In this document: piece after piece, positions 12,686 through 24,828 of the stretch
How the letters are laid out: every line of letters starts with the position of its first letter
Numbering within the stretch: position 1 is the first letter of the stretch
Source of the DNA: Lingula anatina
Lineage: Eukaryota; Brachiopoda; Lingulata; Lingulida; Lingulidae
Reading direction: 5' to 3'
Length of the DNA stretch: 64,000 nt
NCBI RefSeq assembly: GCF_001039355.2
Contig: NW_019773925.1
Coordinates: 578,495 to 642,494, forward strand
The notes under the pieces: generated by a model
Told to the model about the DNA's origin: nothing
What the model saw: the letters and a program-made list of their open reading frames with translations, nothing else
Databases searched by the model: none
Position numbers and translations under genes: made by a program

Positions 12686-13568
12686 TCGTTCTTGTAACAG
12701 TAGAATTATCAGGACAGGATGGAGCTGTCAGTTGTGTTTCAATCCTCGCGTCAAACTGAAGTAAATTGATAAATAATATAATGTGAATATCGACATCCAA
12801 ATTGTACAGGCCAAAGCACGACTCGAATACATCAAATCAGATGAGTATTGGTCAGATATCTGACCATCTACGGTGGTACCCTTAATCTGAGACACATGCT
12901 GGCAGTACCGCGTGCTGGTTAATCCTTCTTTTATTCTAAGTTCATGCGCGTTCTTTCCTTCCTGGGTCAGGTCCAAAGTCAAGCTATAATTTTGCAAATA
13001 CCTTAGTTATCATTAAACTTTAATATTCAGAAAGCAATCTTATGGATAGACTGAATTGTGTTTTGTTATATTACTTTTAAAATATTGTCTATAATTCCCT
13101 CAAACAAATCACATACTGACTTACGAAAAAGACAGTCAGAAGTGGCAATCCCCGCACCTGGAGGCAGACATCTTGAAAATATCCCGGATGTCAGTTTCGC
13201 ATTGGAACACTTTCAAGTAGACAGTCTCTTAATTTTTCACTTTTGTTTTTCATGGGATGAATGTTTAAGTTATACTCGAATATTATGGACCGTATTACTG
13301 AATGATCATCAATTGACCAAGAATAAAGTGAGCCCGTCTGGGTCAGAGAACCTGTAAGATACATCGACGTACATTTAAACTTCCGGTACACGCAAAATAA
13401 AAAAAATAATATGACTTGTTCACAGTGACTCACTGACTGGCGACAGCACAGATATTTTTTAGGGTGTGCATTTATTCTGTGCCCAAACTTGAACGAGATG
13501 ATAACTTCTGTTGTTACTAGAAACGTAGGTTTATATTGGTTAGTAATACTGTTAATTTACAAGCGTAA

Positions 13569-13752
13569 GATCGCATTCACAACGAGTTGAGCCAGGCTTT
13601 ACAAAATATGGCGGTCGTACATGAAAGAAAAACCGCCTAATCTTTTAATAGTCTCTCCGCCTCTCACACGCCTCCCCACACGTCGTCCCTGTGGGGGTCA
13701 GTCATTAAATCTCTCCTCCATTGGGACGACACAACTCGTTGTGAATGCGATC
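13569..13752. mobile_element. 184-bp fold-back element upstream of TMEM241
   Basis: The arms GATCGCATTCACAACGAGTT and its reverse complement are exact, flanked by TAA on both sides (13566-13568, 13753-13755). The interior has AAATATGGCGG and a CCCTGTGGGGGTC/ATTAAATCTC block that recurs in the elements at 34755-34929 and 59550-60050, so these form one family. It lies in the head-to-head region between FBXW5 and TMEM241. Confidence 0.8.
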
Positions 13753-13919
13753 TAAGTGAATGATAAGGCCAGTCTATAATTTTCACTGCATATATTTAAA
13801 TTTAGCGGAAAATGATTGTGTCTTTTATTTTCATTTTTATTAAGCCCTGTATGTGTTTACAATTCCAGGCCAGCAAAATGTAGTGGCAATACAAGAGGAA
13901 AATGTGCATGGCAAAGACC

Positions 13920-13980
13920 CCATTAAGCAGACCTTGACCCTGTTGTGCATGACCTTGACTGACCTTGACCTGTAATTTGG
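13920..13980 (+). promoter_or_regulatory. Cluster of TGACCTTGA-type motifs upstream of TMEM241
   Basis: Three copies of (T/A)GACCTTGAC lie at about 13930, 13950 and 13960, within 60 bases upstream of the start codon. Intron 1 (14090-14155) carries about four tandem AGGTCA-like half sites in roughly 18-bp units. TGACCTTGA is the reverse complement of TCAAGGTCA, the extended half-site bound by ERR/NR5A-type nuclear receptors. The same motif also occurs elsewhere in the window (1046-1062, 22856-22866), so part of it may be repeat-derived. Confidence 0.4.
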
Positions 13981-13984
13981 CCAG

Positions 13985-16900
13985 ATGTTGACAGTCCTGT
14001 GGTCCTGGAACTATCTATTCCTCTACATAGTGCTGTTCTCTGCTACAACATATGTCAACAAAGTGAGTGTGTAATAAACATAGTAACTATTGGTCAAGGT
14101 GACTAATTAGGTCAAGGTGAATCATTAGGTCATTGTGAATAATTAGGTCAATGTAAACTAGTACTGGTAAGATTTATATCTATTCATATATATCTACAAT
14201 TTGTCTTTTGCCATATAACATAAAAATGATGATATGCACAATTGAGCATGTGAAGAAATTGAATTGAATATTGATTGAATTGATTCATTTTGTTTCCATT
14301 AATTAAATAAATATTATGTGTTGTTTTATTTCAGTACGTGCTGTCAGTGTTGACCTTTCAGTATCCCACTATATTTCAGGGGTGAGTTACTTTTAAATAA
14401 TAAATAATAATAAAAGTATTTAAAAAAGGGTTTTAAATCATAACCACATAAGTGCAAGCAACTTCTTATGGTTTAGGATAGGGTTACATTTCCCTTTCCA
14501 TTGAGGCACAAAGTCACCATTCACATAATTAAAGTCTCTAGATGGTGGATCAAAATGTAGTTTGACTTGTTAATTTTTCAAGTTAGACTACTGCCCCTTA
14601 ACATGAGTCTCAAGGGTTAAACAATCTGATGGCCAAAATCAGAACTAGTGGAACAAATTTCCACAATTTGATGGACCAGGTTTAACTTAACTGGTACAAT
14701 GTATTTGGCATGCAAGCAGTGTTAATGTCACATCTGTCATATTTAAGTATCTGATACTTCTTCCACCATGCATTCATTGCATGTCATTAACTTGACAATT
14801 TACAAAAATGACCTTCTTTTTGCATGGCAAGATGGCAGACTCTGGTTGGGGCAGTGTCCTTAAGACTTCTCAGTCTGAAAATAGATATTGGGACAGCAGA
14901 TTTGAACAGGTAAGATATATAGATGTGTGTAGATAAAGTTTTTAATTAAAATCTATTTCTGGACTTACAGTTTAATCTAATTGATGACATTGCATCCCTC
15001 TTGCAGACTTCTAAGAATACTGGTGAAATAATTTTCATGTTTATTATGTAATCTATACCAAGATGTTTGATGGCCCAGTCCCCCCTATATATATATAATG
15101 TAAAGAGAGTAATTTTTTGTGATCAAAATAATTATAATAATTATATATGCAATAATTGTTAGTGTTTGTTTTCCAGTTTGATTTATTATAATTTTCTTTC
15201 TACTGTAAAAAAAATTTAAGAACTTTGAGAAGGTCTCCTTCCCGGTGAGTATAGTTGGATGTTATCAGGTTTACAGTGGTTTTCACATGCTTGTTACTAA
15301 AGAGTTTTTTAAACAGTAGTACTTGGTATTTTCTTGAAAAAATAAGGTTTACAGAAATGTATTTTTTTTAGATGTATGTAGTCTAGGATTTTTGGGAATT
15401 TGATCATTTAAAACATTTAATCTTTAAATTTGATGGGTTGAAATTCACCATGATAAATTTGAATGCTAGTATTCAAATTCAAGGCACACAGTGTGTGTAG
15501 ACTTTAATAAAGACCAGTTGATTTTCCTCGTAGTTTTAGCAGTTTTCCCTTGAGTGCCAAGGTGTACCACATCCAAAACCATTGACCCAGGTACAAACTA
15601 CTGGTACAAAGCATTTTTCAATTTTCTAAATTTCTAATTCCTACCAACCAGGTGAAATTTGCTTCACGCTGAGAGTGCTTCAATTTTAACTAAATCTAAG
15701 AATTCAAAAACAAGTTTAAGGAGGTAAATGTTAAGAATAATTTTGGATATTTTGTAGGTTTTTGAATTGGTGAAAAAATTTGATTTTTGCAACACAAATT
15801 TCTAGCACCTGTTGTGTGACTTCAGTATAGTAACTGTTGTCTCTAAATGGTGGTATTGGGCAAATTTCCTTGAAGTAGATATTTTTCAGTGTTTTATATA
15901 ATGCGTAAGTTTCTTACAGGAACTTCTTTTCAGTATGCAAAAGGATTAATTTCAAATTGGTTATACAGCACTGACAACAATCTTATTTATTTTTTATCAT
16001 AAGTGGTGGTCAGGGGAGATTATTTTTTTAAATTGTGGTTATGGTGTTACTTTGAATGTTGAGATAAATAAAAATATTAAATGTTTTGTTAATCAAATTT
16101 TCAGTAGACTGTTTGATGGGTATGATATTTATCTTTATGCCATAACTGTTCGATATTCTGTTTGATTATGAAATTGGTGTAAGTATTATAATAATCTCAA
16201 CTTAGCAACAAAAGAGTTGCAGCAGCAGTGCTTTCAAATCAGGGGTTAAACATAGTTTTCCCTGCTGCACCTGTATCCATACCCTTTTATCAAAAGTAGT
16301 GGGAATTTATTTCAGGACCTTGAACATTAGATATAAAGATTTACAATATCATGTGATTTTAGTTAATGCTTAACTGTACACACACACACACACACGGGCA
16401 GAGGTAATGTGAAAAAGATCCCAACNTATCACCGGCCTTAAGTCTTTGATAATTACTTGTATAGTACATATTTGCTATTGGGGACAAAATTTTAGTGATT
16501 AATAATAAGTTGCCAGTCTTTCACCCTGGGTTTGATAGCTTACTGGAAACCCTCTTTTGTTATCACTATTATTTTGCCATTTCCATTGATACCCTGTGAG
16601 TTTAAGCAGCCACTCAATTATTATATCTTTATTATTTCTTCTAACTGGAAACATCAGCCAGGAGCATGCTGATTATAGTCTCAGGTGTTTTTTCTTTTAC
16701 CTCTGAAAATTGGGGGTCACCAATTTAGTGTCTTTTATATACGTATGTACATGTACCCTCAAAAATGTTCCTGTAATAAACCCATGCACTCCATATATTT
16801 TCAGGAGAGAAGTTCTCAAGTGGTCTCCAGGGTTGGTGCTTTTTGTGATCAGTATCTATTCAGGCTCCAAGGCTCTCTCAAAAATAGTAAGCAAACTTTG

Positions 16901-17240
16901 TTCATTGCTGTTCTATTCTGTTTGATTAAATTTGTGATATCAGTGGTTTCTTTATAGCAAAGGTCATGTACCATTTTATAATCAAATTCACTTGATCTCC
17001 AGTTACCTTTATTATTCTTTACACTTTACCATGTCATCCACTGTAATTGCATATTGAAACACTTTCTAGAAATTAAACTAAGATATTAATACATATGTGG
17101 TGAAAATTTAGCACTGACAGCATATTTTCTTTACTTTCAGCCCATTCCAATATTTTTAGCCTTACATAATCTAACAGATTTTAGTCATGTTATCACTGAC
17201 ACCATTATACATAGAAGGGTGAGTCGTTCAGTCTCTTACA

Positions 17241-17285
<45 letters not shown>

Positions 17286-20200
17286 CACACACACACACAC
17301 ACACACACACTGTTAAAGCAACTTTTTAAATTTTGTTACACATGATGTTTCTTTTAAGGCAACCAATCAGTTCTGTGGTTACAAAAGTATAGGAGAAACT
17401 TCTATTTGAATTTGGCCAATTCTGATTGGTTCTATTCTAGGCTGTTCCTTACATTTGATTTTTAGGAATTTTAAGGGTTTGGAAACTTTGACTGTGTGAA
17501 ACATCATCAGAAGTGTGCAGATACAAAATAGAATAATAGAGAACAAATGATGATGTAACAAAAATAAATTATAATTTCAAGATTTTTATATATATTTTCC
17601 AGACCGTTACCCTGGGCCGATATGTGTCCTTGATGTACATCGCTGCGTCCTCCATTATGATCAGCTGGACTGATCCTCAGGTATGCTGAAGTACTTTTTA
17701 AAAATTCTGTCCTGTTTCACAAGAGAAAATTGATTTTTTTTTCACTTTGAAATTGGTCAAAACTTCTAGACAAAAAATTTGATTTTAATTTTCATTGTAA
17801 TTACTCAGTCTTTTCAAAGGGCAAAAATTATCAAACTTTCAGACACATAATTTTATAATCACAAAAATGATTATATTTCTATATGGCATTTGTGGTGCTT
17901 TTATTGTATAGAATAGAACTATAGAGTAGCCTGCCTTTTAATTTTGTTGTTACCACTTAATAGGATTGTTCCAATTTTAAGAAATTATTACTTAAAAAAT
18001 TATCTGTAAAATGCACAATTTTCTCCCATCGAAAAAATTGAATAAATACGGTTATGCTTAAGTGTTAGTAAACACTTGGGAAAAATATATTATTTATAAA
18101 ATAGAAGTATGCTACATTTTGTTCTTATCACAAGAGCCTCGTAATAAAAAATAAAGACAATGTAGAAACAGATCAAACTGGAAAAGATATGACATGGTTA
18201 TACTTACTGTCAGTTTTACTTGTTAAATGATAATAAAATAGTAATCATAACAAATCTTCATAATAAATTGAAGCGATTTCAACAGAACAACTACAAGTAT
18301 GTAATTAGGTATAGAATTGGTTAATTTGTAATAATGTGTATTTAGATATAAGTATATAACATACTAGCATTTATAAAGAGACTAAGTCTTATGTATTTTC
18401 AGTTCCACGAGGCGGGGTACTTGTGGATGATGGTACATATATTATCCACTGGGGCACTTGCAATGTACAGCAAAATGACAAAACATTTTCATCTTATACA
18501 GCTTGGGTAGGTAGTTTTTCATTTTCTGTCAAACCATTTATTTCCTAGCTGTCCCACAATACATTGATATTTCTACCTTATTTCTACATCTGTCTCATTT
18601 TGTTTAAAGGTATCGATATCTGCAGTGACTTCTGTATCTAAACATGGGGCAACATCTGTTTGAAAAAACCTTCTGTTCAGCTAGATATTTTGCAGACAGT
18701 TCATGGATGTTTACATTTATCATCCAGCATCATTAAGTCTTTTAAATTACAAAATTGTTTGACAGTGTGTTCTTCCTGATCAAATGGTAGCTAGATGTTT
18801 ATCATTTGAATTGAGTATTTTTATTTTATTTTTATTTTCAGAGATACTGGTAGACTATATTACAATTATTTATATAGGTAAGTCTGAATTGTGTCTTGAA
18901 TTGCAGAAGAACTGTTGCCTGTTATTGATTATTGATGATAGTCAATGAAAATAAGATAAAGTAAGGAATATTCTTAGAACACAAACTATCACCAAGAAAA
19001 GAAGCAATTACTGAAAGGGATGACAACTATTGAGAGACCCAGATACACTTGAAATTGTAATTATTTTTCTTTTTTAAGAATAACAATCTCTCTTGAGTAT
19101 TTCATCGAAATTTGCAAAGGACTTTTTGAGGTATTTTGCCTCTAACAAACAGATAGACTGAGGCATATAATATATTTTCTTTTAAATTAGTTTTTATATT
19201 TTCAATCAATGTGAAGGATTTTCTTATTCTGTGTTCCCTGCAAGTTTGATCGGCAGGATGAACACCCACTTTCTAATTGAACTTTTTATAGATCTCCTTT
19301 GATATTTTGTTCAATTGTTCATTTCAGCTTCATAATATTGGCACCTTCAAGTTATTTCATAGGTAGGTTTATACACTGGATTTGCACTGAATTGTATTTT
19401 CAGTGCAAAAGAAATGCTATGAACAACCATTTTTACCAAAAACAGGCAGCCACTTTGTCCTGTTTCAAGCTCAGGCATACTGCAAGTTACAGTACATATT
19501 TGTCACCTTTAAGATTATGAACTTGAGTCAAACGGATAAGTCACAAACTTTCCTTTAACTTGCATTAAGCATTTTGTTATTCTTCTAGTAGAGGAATGGA
19601 AACATATTTAAATTCTTTATTTGTTCCATTTTCTCCTTTTACTGTTTTTAGGTGATGCCCTAGCAGCAAGGGAATTCCCATTTTTCTACTTATATAAATT
19701 TTACGTTGGATGTGTGTCAAGGTAAGCCAGGTCCGGTTCTGGGAGAGGTTCTTGTAATAAATCCTTTAATATATTTTGTTATATTTTTGTTAACTTTTCA
19801 ACCAACTTTACCAGTCTTCATTGATGTAAGCCATGCATGCCAGTTAGCCAGTGACATTTGGGCCAGTAGTCACAAAGAAAGTTGCTGGACCTTTTTTTTT
19901 CTAGACTGACTTTAAATTCAATAAGAGAGCTCTTTAAATTGTTACCAGTCTCTTTGATCGACTGATTCAGAACACAATTTTTTACCAGTTTGTTAAAGTT
20001 TTATCTGTATTGACAAGTAGGCGAGGATTGACCACTTGTGTCGTTTCAGCCTGCTACACATCTCAGTTCATGAAGCCAATTTGCACATTTCCTCACTTGT
20101 AACACTTTTCCTACCCACTGTCTTCTTGCATCTTTAATTCAATGACCCACTTTCATTTTCAGTGACCTATTTTCACTTTCACTTTCAGTGGAGTTTTTGG

Positions 20201-21282
20201 TGTGATACTGAGCCTGATTGTGATCAAATATAAAGAGGAATACCACACCTCATTCAGAGCCACGGCCGCTGTCGCAAAGGTGAGGTGAATATCAGTGCAA
20301 TAAGATAATACCTAAGTTTGTACCAGCAAATTAATTATTATTTATTAAATCCGCCAAGGAGGTTATGTTTTTGGTTCCTTTAGTTTGTCTGTCTGTCTGT
20401 TAACAACATTACAGAAAAAGTTATGGACCAATTTTGATGAAATTTTCTGGAACTGTCAGAAGGAACAGATGATTAGTTTTTGGTGGTGATGCGGATCATT
20501 AATCAATCAATAATCAATAATCAAAATCAAAAAACTAAATCATTATAGAATGAAAATTTCAGGGTGAAACGGCATTGGGTGGAGACTTTGCTGCATTGGC
20601 GGAGGTCTGCGCTCTCCGAGTGCTTTTCTAGTTTCATATCTGGAAATAAAGTTAAAGCTGAGATGATCAAAGGCTTTCAATATTTAACTTCAAATGAACA
20701 AATGTTGAACAGTTTTTCTTTTATTTCAGGTTGCCGCTTCCCTTGTGTCCTTGAGTTTATTTGATTTCATTATTACGGCAAGTAACTCATTCTGGTAAGT
20801 GTTAATTAATTAATTTATTTTTGTGAGTGTCTGCACCCAAAATTCAGAGATAACTTATCATACTTGATCATCAGTGTTTAATTAAAATGTTTTGTCTTAA
20901 ATGACTGGCCAGTCATATAAAATACCATGGCTTCCTGTACATTTCAGAAAGAACCTTCAAAGTCTGTTACTTTTATTTTAGGGGTTTTATCTTTTTTTTT
21001 TAAGGTTAGAATTGAAAAAGTAGCTTTGCAGAATATGTAGACCTAGAAAATATGACTTTGGGATATTTTAAAAATGTGTACAGTGTGCCAGAAACCAAGG
21101 AATTTGTTCTCTTTATTGTATTGTATTGCATTGTATTGTCATTGAAGGGTATGTTCCAACCAGCTAGCCAGCGTGGCCATCAGCCTTTTAGAACAACTGG
21201 ACCCCATACCAAGAGAGATGGAAGAAAGTGACCTGAAAACCAAGCAGAACGGTGTGTCAGAAGCCACAGGGTCTGCCATTGT

Positions 21283-21286
<4 letters not shown>
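13985..21286 (+). CDS. TMEM241: TMEM241-type nucleotide-sugar-transporter-like membrane protein
   Basis: Thirteen exons join in phase: 13985-14062, 14335-14381, 14832-14909, 16805-16886, 17141-17218, 17603-17680, 18403-18506, 18842-18877, 19328-19362, 19652-19721, 20189-20279, 20730-20794, 21148-21286 (981 bp, 326 residues plus stop). An in-frame TAA 12 bases upstream supports the chosen ATG. Diagnostic segments match vertebrate TMEM241: NKYVLSVLTFQYPTIFQGWQ, YSGSKALSKIPIPIFLALHN and LFDFIITASNSFW. The chain has about nine or ten hydrophobic spans as in the SLC35/drug-metabolite transporter fold. TMEM241 is a Golgi membrane protein reported to carry UDP-GlcNAc. The tail after the last span (about 30 residues, acidic) is longer than the human one. 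A possible 24-bp microexon at 15220-15243 would keep the frame but is left out. Confidence 0.92.
17253..17311. repeat. (TC)n-(AC)n compound microsatellite
   Basis: A TC dinucleotide run (about 17253-17281) followed by an AC run (about 17285-17311), in TMEM241 intron 5 just after the donor. Confidence 0.9.
20343..20640 (+). mobile_element. Dispersed repeat, 'GGTTATG ... GGCGGAGGTCTGCGC' type
   Basis: It starts near CCGCCAAGGAGGTTATG, runs through GTTTGTCTGTCTGTCTGTTA and ATGGACCAATTTTGATGAAA, and ends near TTGGCGGAGGTCTGCGCTCT. Diverged relatives appear in LCCL-gene introns at 26470-26640, 28680-28790, 30610-30800, 32840-32945 and 33335-33375 (GGAGGTCTCTGCACCTCGG). This is an old, moderately repeated family in TMEM241 intron 11. 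It has no ORF. Confidence 0.65.
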
Positions 21287-21333
<47 letters not shown>

Positions 21334-21343
21334 AGAGAGAGAG
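21284..21343. repeat. (GA)n microsatellite at the TMEM241 stop codon
   Basis: The run of GA dinucleotides begins in the stop codon (GTC TGA GAGAGA). Length variation here would not alter the protein. Confidence 0.95.
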
Positions 21344-23873
21344 AAGTTATGAGTTGTGTGAGAGAGAGTGATATGTACGAAGGTTGAGTAAATTCAAGCA
21401 AAAAGACGCTGAGCCTCATAGGTCACCTAGTGCTACTACAAACAGTGCCGTTAAAGATTGGTACTATTCCCCTGACATATGTGAGCCTGAATCAAAGTCA
21501 ACATTAGAGCAATGAACTACCAAAAGAACAATCAAAAAAAAACAGAATGATACAGAGAAACCACAGGATGAGTGAGGGAAAACAGAAAGTGGTACACCTT
21601 TGGAAAGATTTATAAAAATTCCAGTTCCTACATGACTATTCTTGAGACACACTAAATGACATTAAAAGACATTCAAAGTCATATAATATGGACAAAATAT
21701 TAATGTTGGAATCAGGGAGCATACTTCCCACAGAATGCTCAAGTGCAAAAAGAATCTACTTCCATTTTAATTTAAAAAATATTTTAGGGAGAACTGTGCT
21801 GGTGGATATGTCCATTGAGTCTCTTGTATTATAAATCATAAAATATGCATAATATGATATAAAAACAGATAATGTTTGCTGTACAACAAATAGTGGTTTA
21901 CTGGTTGCTTATGTATAAAATATTTCCAAATCCTTAAGTCATATAGAGTCACTAGAATTTTTTTAAATTATTTTTTTAACAAGTTTGTTTCTTGTTTGGT
22001 CAGAAGTAGCTGTACTGAGTGTAAGGCTCACAACTGGTGATTCTTAATCTTAATAGAGAGGCTATTGAGTTGTCAATCTTTAAAAATGTACCAGTACAGA
22101 TGGTATCAGTAAAGTAAAGGTAAGATTATGGAAGGAATGCCAAGAGCTTTGCTGGAGGCAGTTTATTGATGTTTACAACTACTTAGCACACAAATGGATA
22201 AATTTGTGTCTTATCCAACAGTTTAATTTATAACAATATTTTTATTCAGTCAAAGTAAGAAACCCCACAGCGGGTAGAGAATATATGTTATTTGCATTTT
22301 ATGCACACTGGTGATAGGAAATATACTAATATATGTTATATTTGAATGACTTTTGTTTACTTAATATTAAATTCTTATGCTACACTCCCTTCCCAGAACA
22401 CCGTTTCATATGTGACAAGGTTAATGCAGAGCCAGGATGAAAAAGTTAATATATTATTTGTAACATGTTGAAAATTTCATGTGTACATTTTGAGTTCTTT
22501 TAATTTGGCAAGTTTGGTTACACAGGCTGAAATGTCTATACAAGACATTTCTCCATCTATTTGAAAATATTGAATCTCACATTATTTTTCATTGAAGTGC
22601 TTTCAACTCATTGGAGGATAAATTTTAGGTTGGTTGCAAACTTAGTTAATAAAGAGCCTTAGCATGTCAAAAAACTTCTAAAAACCGGTCAGTTGTCTTG
22701 GGCTTTTTAGTTCAAGTAGATAAGAGAGGAAAAACATAACATGAAAGAGAATTTTCATCCTTAAGTTGCATTAGATCATTTTTCTGATGGTGCTAAAAGT
22801 TGTAAAATTTTGGCAAAGTCAGTTTTTGTGGATGCAATAGATAGCAAAGATTGCAAGGTCAAGGTCAGCAGAACAAAGTGAAGGTCACCCATTGATTATT
22901 ATGAGGTGGTGTTTGATCCCGGAAAGATAACATATGTATAAGAAAAGACAAACAGATGAATAAAAGTGTACAACAGGGCTTTTATTGTTTCTAGCATGTC
23001 ATGCAGTAAAAGTGTTTTTTTCAGCAGAAATGTACTTTATTTATAATATCATAAAATGTCACAATAATCTGAAGGAAGTTCGTCGTTAAAAGAAAAAAAT
23101 ATAATAGCATGTCATCGTCATAAGAAGAAAATATACTAAGAAAATATACTATAAGTTTGACTTGCTTACTCAAAATAGAGACATTTTCCATAAAAACTTG
23201 TAGGTCAAAACTACAATGAAAAATGACAGAATTTGTCCATAACTAATGTGCACTTCTTTTGTAATGTTCCGTTTTACATTGACTTCAAGATAAGCAATGA
23301 CCAAAATTTCACTGAAACTTTAACTTACATCTTTGAATTGTTATCTTCCCAATTAAGTTCTCACTAACTAAGAACTCCATTCAAAATTATGAGCAAGACA
23401 GACAAGATATTTCATTACTTCTAACAAGTTGCCCTTTGGTTAAAATTCCCAGAAAAAATCTACTTTGGAAAATAGCTGTATGCCGTGTTTTATTCCCAAT
23501 TAAAGAGACACAGGTGCTGTGTCTACTTCGCCACTACTTGTACAATGAAGGTTTCTTCTTGAGCACCGGCACTAAAATAACAATAAAACAAGGTGTTATA
23601 CTATTGTTTATAATATTAATTCTGTCAGTGTAAATGCTATATAGGAGGAAAACCGTGGTATGAAAAACTGAGGCCAAATTTGTAATTTTGTTTTTTTCTT
23701 CGCACAAGGCTTGGGATGAATTTTTCCCAATTTTGTGTTTTTCCGAGGAAGAGTTATTTTTGTATAAAGGTCATTCATTAAATATCTATCAAATATGACT
23801 AATTTTGGTAAATAAAGTATATGCCATCTAGAGTAAAGAGAGAGAGAGAGAGAGAGAGTGGGGGGGGGAGAAC
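21287..23873. other. Intergenic region between convergent TMEM241 and the LCCL gene
   Basis: It should hold the 3' UTRs of both genes. A (GA)n microsatellite directly follows the TMEM241 stop (21284-21343). AATAAA occurs at about 22648 and 22954 on the + strand, and TTTATT (minus-strand AATAAA) at 22981 and 23037. A second (GA)n run lies at 23836-23859. I see no gene. Confidence 0.6.
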
Positions 23874-24828
23874 TTACTTATATGATGTTATTCCATTCCT
23901 TGCTGAACCTGTAAGGGAGGATTTCTCTTCTCCAGCTACGAACGTTACCAGACCACCATCTTGCCCGTTCACATGACGACCAGCTGGACAGATGCCAGAA
24001 TACTGGAAAAAACACGCATTTTGGTAAATTTCTTCCAATTCTAATATACATTACACAAAGCACATAAGTATGTATATTTACATTAAAAACAAAATACTAT
24101 TTCTTAAAGGGATAATAACTCTTCGTATAAGATCTATATTTCACCATAAAATCATTGTTAACAACTCATAGAGATATAATATATTCTGTTTTACTGCAAA
24201 AACGGCAGTTATAGTTATTATTCTGATATCTGAGCTTGTCTTTAGACCACGTGACCTCCACTGACAGCTATACTGTTATAATCTGTTAGGAGATTATAAC
24301 AAAAAAAAAAACACTTTATAGAAAAAAATCAGGGAGTAACATTGAATGTATAAATGGATTCATTAACCATTGGTAAGTATGGGAAAATTGTTGTTTACTC
24401 CAGGAAATTTCATTTTTGGCCAAAACGAAAAGTTATTATCCCTTTAATTTGTTTGAAAACGGAGCACAGGAAACAGAATTAGTGAATACAGAAAAATGTA
24501 TTTTGTTAATAATAACATTCATTATAGTTCAACAAAAATTCCAAAATGATGTTAGAAATGAATGTGCATTTGTATTGTTTCCACTTCAATATTTTATTGA
24601 AGTTCCTTTTCCAAACAAACAAGATCAATTGATTGAATAAAACATTCAGATACTTACATTTAGAACTCATAAATCATAGAAATTCTTAATCTACTTACAC
24701 TTCTTTATCTGTCTTATTTTAATTTCATTTTTATCAAATTAAATGTTTTGCCTTGATAACTTACCGGAGCATAAAAGTCAGTACCATATACCCTGCTACC
24801 ACGAGTGCATCCACTTCGACACCAGACT
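23874..24828 (-). other. LCCL repeat unit 12, terminal and truncated
   Basis: Exons 24828-24765 and 24002-23874. The last exon encodes a degenerate LCCL core, SGICPAGRHVNGQDGGLVT, in which the usual RAAVH after the Cys is lost. It runs through RNGITSYK to a TAA at 23876-23874. The stop overlaps a donor-like AA|GTAAGT at 23878, but no further linker exon follows, so the stop reading is preferred. Confidence 0.75.
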
